From positions 1-6,673 of the forward strand of contig JAGBTR010000080.1 of assembly GCA_017631215.1 (NCBI GenBank): a DNA stretch of 6,673 bases. Reading direction: 5' to 3'. This document shows positions 1-4,128 of this stretch, in pieces. Position 1 is the first letter of the stretch. Each line of letters starts with the position of its first letter. Position numbers and translations under genes: made by a program. The notes beneath the pieces are model-generated. The model was not told the origin of the DNA. It searched no databases and worked only from the letters and a program-made list of their open reading frames with translations. The stretch comes from Clostridia bacterium. Its GTDB lineage: Bacteria > Bacillota > Clostridia > Oscillospirales > CAG-272.

Positions 1-87
1 ATTGGAGACGGAAGCGGCATCACGCATTCGCTGTCGCACGCATCGGCCAGCGGTGTCTACGTGGCAAGAAATATTGCAAAGGAATAA
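1..87 (+). CDS. FAD-dependent oxidoreductase, C-terminal end only
   Basis: Only the last 28 codons and the TAA stop are in the window; the 5' part lies outside. The tail reads GDGSGITHSLSHASASGVYV and then ends ARNIAKE. A Gly-Asp-Gly followed about 12 residues later by an A-S-A-S-G-V-x-V-A helix is the classic C-terminal FAD-binding segment of two-dinucleotide-binding flavoproteins. The pattern most resembles the COG2509 group of uncharacterised FAD-dependent dehydrogenases common in Clostridia. Substrate and partner cannot be told from this fragment. The stop lies 21 bases before xpt on the same strand, so the two are probably co-transcribed. Thioredoxin-reductase-like or other glutathione-reductase-fold enzymes remain possible. 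Confidence 0.72.
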   Translation: MGDGSGITHSLSHASASGVYVARNIAKE

Positions 88-108
88 CGGAAGGAAACGG
101 TACGAAGC

Positions 109-699
109 ATGAACTTTTTGGAGGAAAGAATCAACAAGGACGGAATTGTCAAGGCAGGCAATGTGCTCAAGGTGGACAGCTTTCTCAACCACCAGATGGA
201 TATCGCACTCATCGAGGAGATCGCGCGCGAGTTCAAACGCAGATTTCACGATAAGCCCGTGACCAAGGTGCTGACCATTGAGGCATCGGGCATCGGTATC
301 GCCGTCTTCGTAGCAAAGGAATTCGGCGTGCCGATGGTATTCGCCAAAAAATCCAAGTCGATCAACATCGACGGCGATATGTACGTGGCCGAGGTCGAGT
401 CCTTTACCCATAAGAACAAGAACCAGATCATTGTGTCCAAGAAATTTCTGAGCGCAGACGACCGCGTGCTCGTCATCGATGATTTCCTTGCCAACGGCTG
501 TGCGCTGCAGGGGCTGATCTCCATCGCGGAGTCGGCGGGCGCGACGGTCGAGGGACTTGGTATCGTCATCGAAAAGGGCTTCCAGATCGGCGGCCGTGTT
601 ATCCGCAATCTCGGCTATCACCTCGAATCGCTCGCCATTGTCGATGCTATGGACACCGAAACCGGCGAGATCACCTTCCGCGATCAGAGCGCACAGTGA
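109..699 (+). CDS. xpt: Xanthine phosphoribosyltransferase
   Basis: This cytosolic purine-salvage enzyme joins xanthine to the ribose-phosphate of PRPP, giving XMP and pyrophosphate; XMP then goes to GMP. The 196-residue product has the usual length (Bacillus Xpt is about 194). It opens with the family-typical MNFLEERI and has [13 protein letters not shown] near residues 19-31. The PRPP-binding loop [14 protein letters not shown] is at residues 120-133, with the adjacent acidic pair D124-D125, and a [20 protein letters not shown] stretch lies earlier. The start is supported by AAGGAA at 91-96, 12 bases upstream, a slightly long spacing. Only 21 bases separate it from the upstream oxidoreductase. 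Many Firmicute xpt genes sit behind a purine riboswitch, but there is no room for one here, so any such control would act further upstream. A terminator follows at 728-754. Confidence 0.96.
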   Translation: MNFLEERINKDGIVKAGNVLKVDSFLNHQMDIALIEEIAREFKRRFHDKPVTKVLTIEASGIGIAVFVAKEFGVPMVFAKKSKSINIDGDMYVAEVESFTHKNKNQIIVSKKFLSADDRVLVIDDFLANGCALQGLISIAESAGATVEGLGIVIEKGFQIGGRVIRNLGYHLESLAIVDAMDTETGEITFRDQSAQ

Positions 700-727
700 C
701 CGATCATATCGCCAATAATAAAAAAGG

Positions 728-754
728 ATGCCCGCCGTACAAAACGGCGGGCGT
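728..754. terminator. Bidirectional intrinsic terminator between convergent genes
   Basis: GCCCGCCG (730-737) pairs with CGGCGGGC (745-752) around the 7-base loop TACAAAA. Outer A-T and T-G pairs extend the stem to 10 bp (728-737/745-754). Read on the minus strand, the stem is followed by ATCCTTTTTTATTATT, a good U-tract, so it best serves the minus-strand transcript arriving from 846. Read on the plus strand, the tail is the weaker GTTCTTGCTTATTT, which can still end xpt. Confidence 0.88.
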
Positions 755-792
755 TCTTGCTTATTTCGTCCAAGCTTTTTGAATGGGGGAAA

Positions 793-822
793 GGGGGACA
801 CTTTTTTAAAAAAGTGTCCCCC
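793..822. repeat. Perfect 30-bp palindrome
   Basis: GGGGGACACTTTTTT (793-807) is followed directly by its exact reverse complement (808-822), with no spacer. As RNA it would fold into a 13-bp hairpin with a UUAA loop. It lies in the gap between the convergent xpt and the minus-strand 97-residue gene, 23 bases beyond that gene's stop. No U-tract follows on either strand, and a better terminator sits next to it, so it is not an ordinary intrinsic terminator. It may be a dispersed intergenic palindrome of this genome, which one window cannot show. Confidence 0.85.
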
Positions 823-845
823 CTCATGCTCCTCGTATCCTTTTC

Positions 846-1139
846 TTACTGCTTCAGCGCTTGATCGAGCCAGATCTCGCCCATCGTGAAGGCTTCGTGT
901 AGACCCGAGAAGGAGCCCTGACGAATGATCTTGTTGGGATCCTTGGAATCGATGACCTGGATCATAATTTTGTCTGGCAGCTGCTTGCCGCCGACATCCT
1001 TGTAGGAGATGATCTCCAGGATCAAAATGCACTTTTCGCTCATATCGCCGTAGCAGATGGTGTCGCCCTCGCGCACGAGTGGCTTATCCTTGTATTCCAG
1101 ATACTTGCCACTGACAAGATTGATTTCTTCGTTTGCCAT
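846..1139 (-). CDS. Uncharacterised 97-residue protein
   Basis: I do not recognise a named family. The product is a small soluble protein with no signal peptide, no membrane segment and only two cysteines. It begins MANEEINLVSGKYLEYKDKP, continues with LVREGDTICYGDMSEKCILI and ends GEIWLDQALKQ. Alternating hydrophobic and polar residues suggest a mostly beta fold with a short C-terminal helix. The start at 1139 was chosen because AGGGAGG (1149-1155) stands 9 bases upstream. An in-frame ATG at 1169 would add 10 residues but lacks a good binding site and lies very near the predicted transcription start. It has its own strong promoter (1185-1213) and ends toward the terminator at 728-754. The near-consensus promoter and clean site argue that it is real and well expressed. 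Confidence 0.8.
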   Translation of the reverse strand: MANEEINLVSGKYLEYKDKPLVREGDTICYGDMSEKCILILEIISYKDVGGKQLPDKIMIQVIDSKDPNKIIRQGSFSGLHEAFTMGEIWLDQALKQ

Positions 1140-1148
1140 ATCTATTTT

Positions 1149-1155
1149 CCTCCCT
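1149..1155 (-). promoter_or_regulatory. Ribosome binding site deciding the 97-residue start
   Basis: On the minus strand this reads AGGGAGG, 9 bases before the ATG at 1139. It favours that codon over the in-frame ATG at 1169, which lies upstream of the site. Confidence 0.8.
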
Positions 1156-1184
1156 ATATCGGTATTCATACTATATACCTATCC

Positions 1185-1213
1185 ATTGTAGCACATAGAA
1201 CAGAAAAAGTCAA
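1185..1213 (-). promoter_or_regulatory. Sigma-A promoter for the 97-residue gene
   Basis: On the minus strand the -35 box is TTGACT (1208-1213) and the -10 box is TACAAT (1185-1190), with a 17-bp spacer: 5 of 6 matches to consensus in each box. The predicted start is near 1178, giving a leader of about 39 bases. The promoter lies entirely downstream of the tmcAL stop, so the small gene has its own transcription besides any read-through. Confidence 0.85.
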
Positions 1214-1217
1214 GGAC

Positions 1218-1236
1218 TTGTTCGGTAATTGAACAA
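1218..1236. repeat. Short inverted repeat between tmcAL and the next promoter
   Basis: TTGTTC (1218-1223) and GAACAA (1231-1236) are inverted around 7 bases, just after the tmcAL stop. A second, overlapping AAGTC/GACTT pair (1208-1212/1216-1220) covers the -35 box of the next gene. On the minus strand a short T-run (CTTTTTC) follows. It could be a weak tmcAL terminator or an operator beside the promoter; the 6-bp stem is too weak to decide. Confidence 0.35.
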
Positions 1237-1239
1237 AAT

Positions 1240-2442
1240 TTACGATTTGTCAATATACGGACGGCGACGCACAAGACTTCCCGACGGCTGCGGTGTGGGA
1301 TAGGCCAGTGTGATCAGATGCTCCAAACGCTGCTCGATGGCGGTCTGACGGCTTGCCTCGGGCGTGCTTGGCAGGTCGGCAGGCTTGGTGAGAACGTGAA
1401 GGGTACACCGCTTGCGAATATCAGACAGATACGCACATCCGCGTGCATTGGCACCGAGCAGACGAACGTAGGCGGGAGGTGCGGTCACGTCGCGTTCGGT
1501 CACGCCGCAAAAGCCGTACCATACCGAGCGACGGATGCGCGCGTCGGTGTAGCGACGGGTCGCGGCAAGGCGCAACAGCGATGCAAGGTCGGTTGCCTCG
1601 CGTGCCGCGCAGCAGAGTCGGTCGGCAAGTCCCCCTTCCAAGCCATAGCATTCCGACAGTGCCTTTGCGTCGGAGGTGCGGTAGAAGGTGACAAGAGCAG
1701 AGGACAATGCGCGCTCGTCCGCGGGAGCCAGATGCTGGTCGACCGCGTGAGAAAGTGTGCTCCATACGGCATCGGGCAGATGGGGACGCAGAGCCTCAAG
1801 CGACTCGTCGCGCCACAAGGCACGAAGGGCGGTGGCCGAGGGATGTACCCCCTGCAAGGGCGTTGCCGCGTCGACGTACGCTTGCCCCTCGCGCTTGACC
1901 GTGTAGGGGCGCATCGGGCTCGATTCTCTTGTCAGCGCGTGCAGATACGTCATGCCGAGCAGGTCGTTGGAGCCGCTCGGTAACGGGTGACCGTGCCGCT
2001 CACGGTACAGCTCGTCGCGGCATTGCATCACGCCGAGAGAGGGATGCGATTGCTGATATTTCGTCAGCTCGTCGATAAATTCACGCGCATATAGCCGCTC
2101 GGTGCAGTCTTGGAGCGCGTCCATATCACCGCATTCACTGCCGAAATGGAGCGCGTCGACGCCCAACGCGTCCAGAATGCGCACGCCCGCCAACGCAAAA
2201 AACTCGGCAGGGGCAGACGAGTAGGGAAAGGGAAGACCGATCACCAGATCGACGCCCGCACGCACGGCCGCCTGGGCGCGTACGTAGCCGTCTGCAATGG
2301 CAAGCTCACCGCGCTGGGTGATATGCTCGCTCATCACGGCGACCGTTACGTCGGCCCCCGTCGCTTGTCGCGCCGCCGCCAGCTGGTGCGCGTGTCCCGT
2401 GTGAAAGGGATTGTATTCACAAATGATACCAACGGTGCGCAT
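1240..2442 (-). CDS. tmcAL: tRNA(Met) cytidine acetate ligase TmcAL (YlbM family)
   Basis: TmcAL uses ATP and acetate to make N4-acetylcytidine at wobble position 34 of elongator tRNA-Met, securing AUG decoding. The 400-residue length is normal. The N-terminus holds the nucleotidyltransferase signature in GIICEYNPFHTGHAHQL, with the HxGH motif at H14-T-G-H17. Other matches are QRGE (43-46), the GVDLVIGLPFPYS strand near 63-75, and FGSECGD at 100-106. A family-typical RRYTDARIRR block lies near residues 296-305. Where most homologues read M-S-G-N-F before xQRGE, this one reads M-S-E-H-I. The start follows GGAAAGGA (2449-2456). It lies 29 bases behind the C_GCAxxG gene and very probably shares its transcript. 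Neighbouring yceD-rpmF on the opposite strand is a common arrangement in Clostridia. Confidence 0.93.
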   Translation of the reverse strand: MRTVGIICEYNPFHTGHAHQLAAARQATGADVTVAVMSEHITQRGELAIADGYVRAQAAVRAGVDLVIGLPFPYSSAPAEFFALAGVRILDALGVDALHFGSECGDMDALQDCTERLYAREFIDELTKYQQSHPSLGVMQCRDELYRERHGHPLPSGSNDLLGMTYLHALTRESSPMRPYTVKREGQAYVDAATPLQGVHPSATALRALWRDESLEALRPHLPDAVWSTLSHAVDQHLAPADERALSSALVTFYRTSDAKALSECYGLEGGLADRLCCAAREATDLASLLRLAATRRYTDARIRRSVWYGFCGVTERDVTAPPAYVRLLGANARGCAYLSDIRKRCTLHVLTKPADLPSTPEASRQTAIEQRLEHLITLAYPTPQPSGSLVRRRPYIDKS

Positions 2443-2448
2443 CGTTCA

Positions 2449-2456
2449 TCCTTTCC
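2449..2456 (-). promoter_or_regulatory. tmcAL ribosome binding site beside an inverted repeat
   Basis: On the minus strand GGAAAGGA lies 6 bases before the tmcAL ATG. It begins immediately after the 3' arm of an inverted repeat (2457-2463/2475-2481) whose loop holds the upstream gene's stop codon. Confidence 0.75.
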
Positions 2457-2481
2457 GCGCACCGATGAGGGTCAGGTGCGC
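2457..2481. repeat. Inverted repeat spanning the C_GCAxxG stop codon
   Basis: GCGCACC (2457-2463) and GGTGCGC (2475-2481) are perfect 7-bp arms around an 11-base loop. On the minus-strand mRNA the loop contains the upstream gene's UGA, and the tmcAL ribosome binding site starts right after the second arm. There is no U-tract, so this is not a terminator. It may tune translational coupling of tmcAL. Confidence 0.5.
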
Positions 2482-2996
2482 TTGTTGAGATTGTCTGTGT
2501 TTTCCTTGGCCGCCTCGGGGGAGATCTTTTCCTCCAGCGTGCCGTTTTTGTGGGCGTCCATGATCTCGTCGAAAACGGCAACGGCTGACAGCACTGCGTC
2601 CACACAAGGACGCTCGTGGTAGAATTTTTCATTGCGCGGTGCGCTGACGGGAAGCTGGGCGGCGTGCGGAATGCCGAGCAGCTCGTAGCAGAAGACCGAA
2701 CCGTTTCTCTGCTTGAATTGCGCCGCCGCGTATTGCACGAGGCGATAGTGGCGATCCTTGGCCTCGCTGTCGCCCTGGGGGAAATGACCGAGCGTAGCGC
2801 CCAGCGCCATCAGCAGACCGCACAGCGCACCGCACGTCTCTCGCATACGGCCGATGCCGCCGCCAAACGAGGCAGACAGTGCAAGCGCATTCTCCTCGGA
2901 AAGTCCGGTTTCATCGCACAGCGCGACAAAGACCGACTGGGCGCACTGACAGCCGTTCTCAAACAGCGACAGCGCACGGCTTTGATGTTGGTTCAT
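2472..2996 (-). CDS. C_GCAxxG_C_C family redox-type protein
   Basis: The 174-residue soluble product matches the C_GCAxxG_C_C family (TIGR01909/PF09719), small cysteine-rich proteins of anaerobes thought to be redox-active but without a settled function. Motif parts in order are NGCQCAQSVF (C16, C18), a glycine run FGGGIGRM (44-51), TCGALCG (C55, C59), FCYELLG (C103) and RPCVDAV (C131). C27 is an extra cysteine. The tail after about residue 145 is charged and looks unstructured (KENTDNLNKRT). There is no signal peptide. The start is well marked by AAAGGAG (3003-3009), 6 bases from the ATG, and a consensus promoter lies upstream. It leads a probable operon with tmcAL. Its biochemical role cannot be read from the sequence. 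Confidence 0.88.
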   Translation of the reverse strand: MNQHQSRALSLFENGCQCAQSVFVALCDETGLSEENALALSASFGGGIGRMRETCGALCGLLMALGATLGHFPQGDSEAKDRHYRLVQYAAAQFKQRNGSVFCYELLGIPHAAQLPVSAPRNEKFYHERPCVDAVLSAVAVFDEIMDAHKNGTLEEKISPEAAKENTDNLNKRT

Positions 2997-3016
2997 GGTT
3001 TGCTCCTTTGGCTTTG

Positions 3017-3028
3017 AGAAATATTTCT
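3017..3028. promoter_or_regulatory. Palindrome at the start site of the C_GCAxxG promoter
   Basis: AGAAATATTTCT is a perfect 12-bp palindrome lying where the minus-strand transcript should start (about 3025), directly downstream of the -10 box and before the ribosome binding site. The position suits a repressor operator, but A/T-rich palindromes can occur by chance and no matching regulator is in the window. Confidence 0.35.
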
Positions 3029-3031
3029 TTC

Positions 3032-3060
3032 ATTATACCCAATGTTGCTCGTTTTGTCAA
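3032..3060 (-). promoter_or_regulatory. Consensus sigma-A promoter for the C_GCAxxG-tmcAL operon
   Basis: On the minus strand the boxes are TTGACA (3055-3060) and TATAAT (3032-3037), both exact, with a 17-bp spacer. The predicted start is near 3025, giving a leader of roughly 29 bases. So strong a core promoter suggests either high constitutive expression or control by a repressor. Confidence 0.92.
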
Positions 3061-3130
3061 TCCAAACCCCGTAAAAATCAATATTTCGGAAAAAAGAAGT
3101 AAATTTTTTTGTTCAAACCCGAAAAAAGAC

Positions 3131-3159
3131 TTGACTTTTTTACAAAAATCCATTATAAT
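3131..3159 (+). promoter_or_regulatory. Sigma-A promoter for yceD-rpmF
   Basis: TTGACT (3131-3136) and TATAAT (3154-3159) are separated by 17 bp. A/T-rich runs upstream (about 3065-3130) could act as an UP element, as expected for a ribosomal-protein operon. The predicted start is near 3166, leaving a leader of about 64 bases that folds into a hairpin. Confidence 0.92.
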
Positions 3160-3163
3160 ATAT

Positions 3164-3207
3164 ACCGTCGCGTTTTGCGTTGTGTCAGGTGAAGCAAAAA
3201 AGACGGT
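3164..3207 (+). promoter_or_regulatory. Leader hairpin upstream of yceD
   Basis: ACCGTC (3164-3169) pairs with GACGGT (3202-3207), and TTTTGC (3173-3178) pairs with GCAAAA (3194-3199), around a 15-base loop with a small internal loop. It begins at or next to the predicted 5' end of the mRNA and finishes 22 bases before the start codon, leaving the ribosome binding site free. It may protect the transcript end or bind a regulator; no known riboswitch or ribosomal-protein leader class was recognised. Confidence 0.45.
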
Positions 3208-3229
3208 AGATGAGACGGGAGGATCGCGT

Positions 3230-3769
3230 ATGAAGCTGGATATGAGACCCATGCTGCGTGGCGAGGTCGAACGAATCACGCTGGATTTTATGCTCACGCC
3301 CGACGAGGTCGACGGCGTGACGCTCAAGGGCGATGCCCACATCCTCGGTGAGATCACCGATGAGGCAGGCTATATGCGCTTGACGCTGGAGGCGTCGCTT
3401 CCGTACCGTGGCGAGTGCGCGCGGTGTCTTTCCACCGTGGAGGATACCTTCCGCTTGCAATTTGAGCGTACGGTCGCGGATGAAAAGACGCTGACGGACG
3501 AGCAGATGGAGGACAACGTAGACGAGTACGTCATCATTCACGACGGCGAGCTCGATTTGGACGAGGAGCTGCGCGAGGCGCTGATCCTTGCCTTCCCGAT
3601 GCGCCTGCTTTGCTCGGAGGATTGCCAAGGCCTTTGCCCCAAGTGCGGAAAGCCCCGCGCGGAGGGTGACTGCGGTTGTCCGACCCGTGAGATCGACCCT
3701 CGCTTTGCCGCATTGCGTGCTCTGCTCGATGAGAGCGATGAGGACAGCACGGACGGCGACACAAAGTAA
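3230..3769 (+). CDS. yceD: DUF177 (YceD) family protein, 23S rRNA accumulation
   Basis: DUF177/YceD proteins are cytosolic, are nearly always encoded just before rpmF, and support 23S rRNA accumulation or large-subunit biogenesis. The 179-residue product has the family layout. A beta-rich N-terminal part carries the C63-x2-C66 pair in the GECARCL motif. An acidic middle (EDNVDEYVIIHDGELDLDEE) follows. The C-terminal motif holds C128, C132, C136, C139, C148 and C150, spelling C-x3-C-x-G-L-C-P-x-C-G and then C-G-C-P. The cysteines suggest metal binding, which is inferred. The start at 3230 has GGGAGGA (3217-3223) upstream. The same frame stays open back to 2879, but that extension would run through the promoter and is rejected. 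It precedes rpmF by 69 bases on one transcript. The gene symbol follows the E. coli family name. Confidence 0.93.
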   Translation: MKLDMRPMLRGEVERITLDFMLTPDEVDGVTLKGDAHILGEITDEAGYMRLTLEASLPYRGECARCLSTVEDTFRLQFERTVADEKTLTDEQMEDNVDEYVIIHDGELDLDEELREALILAFPMRLLCSEDCQGLCPKCGKPRAEGDCGCPTREIDPRFAALRALLDESDEDSTDGDTK

Positions 3770-3794
3770 GAAAAAATAAAAAATATACAGCGAA

Positions 3795-3813
3795 GTGAGT
3801 CCTTTGGACTTAC
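3795..3813 (+). promoter_or_regulatory. Small hairpin in the rpmF leader
   Basis: GTGAGTCC (3795-3802) pairs with GGACTTAC (3806-3813), counting one G-U pair, around the 3-base loop TTT. It sits between yceD and the rpmF ribosome binding site and has no T-run after it, so it is not a terminator. It could be an mRNA processing or L32 autoregulation element; this is inference from position only. Confidence 0.4.
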
Positions 3814-3838
3814 GAAACACTAAGGAGGTGTACTTCAA

Positions 3839-4030
3839 ATGGCAGTACCAAAGAAAAAGGTATCGAGCGCTCGCAGAGACAAGAGACGCTCCAACAACAG
3901 CAAGCTGACGATGCCCGGAGTGGTTAAGTGCTCCAACCCCGCATGCGGTGAGATGGTTCGTCCCCACTGCGTCTGCAAGGCTTGTGGCTTCTACAACGGC
4001 AAGAAGGTTCTGAATGTGAAGGAGGCATAA
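3839..4030 (+). CDS. rpmF: 50S ribosomal protein L32
   Basis: L32 is a small zinc-ribbon protein of the large ribosomal subunit. The 63-residue product opens MAVPKKKVSSARRDKRRSNN, the unmistakable bL32 signature, and is of the cysteine-containing (zinc-binding) type. The probable metal ligands are C31, C36, C46 and C49, with an additional C44. The first knuckle is C-x4-C (CSNPAC) where the usual pattern is C-x2-C, a two-residue insertion; the second is the normal C-x2-C (CKAC). AAGGAGGTG (3822-3830), a near-perfect ribosome binding site, lies 8 bases upstream. It is the second gene of the yceD operon, and a strong terminator follows after 18 bases. Confidence 0.97.
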   Translation: MAVPKKKVSSARRDKRRSNNSKLTMPGVVKCSNPACGEMVRPHCVCKACGFYNGKKVLNVKEA

Positions 4031-4048
4031 TTGCCTACGCTCAGATCC

Positions 4049-4095
4049 GGAAAAGGACTCGTGACATCATTCTCTGATGCGACGAGTCTTTTTCC
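4049..4095 (+). terminator. Strong intrinsic terminator of the yceD-rpmF operon
   Basis: GACTCGT (4056-4062) pairs with ACGAGTC (4082-4088), and inside it CATCA (4065-4069) pairs with TGATG (4075-4079) around the loop TTCTC. A T5 run (4089-4093) follows. The upstream GGAAAAG can pair with that T-run and the following CC, lengthening the stem and giving terminator function on the opposite strand as well. Confidence 0.93.
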
Positions 4096-4128
4096 TTATC
4101 AAAAACAATTGCTGAAAGGATCAGAAAT

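Noticed and set aside
88..108. Purine riboswitch ahead of xpt
   Set aside because: Only 21 bases separate xpt from the preceding gene, too short for the aptamer.
1140..1169. Alternative ATG adding 10 residues to the 97-residue protein
   Set aside because: The ribosome binding site lies inside this extension, so the downstream ATG at 1139 is the likely start.
1318..1983. 221-codon plus-strand open frame inside tmcAL
   Set aside because: It is antisense to a gene with HxGH and other TmcAL motifs, and has no binding site or family match.
2879..3229. Longer yceD reading frame beginning upstream
   Set aside because: The extension would pass through the C_GCAxxG gene start and both promoters; the start at 3230 has the only good ribosome binding site.
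3185..3967. 260-codon minus-strand open frame over yceD and rpmF
   Set aside because: It crosses two confirmed genes and their spacer, including the rpmF ribosome binding site, and has no motif or start signal.
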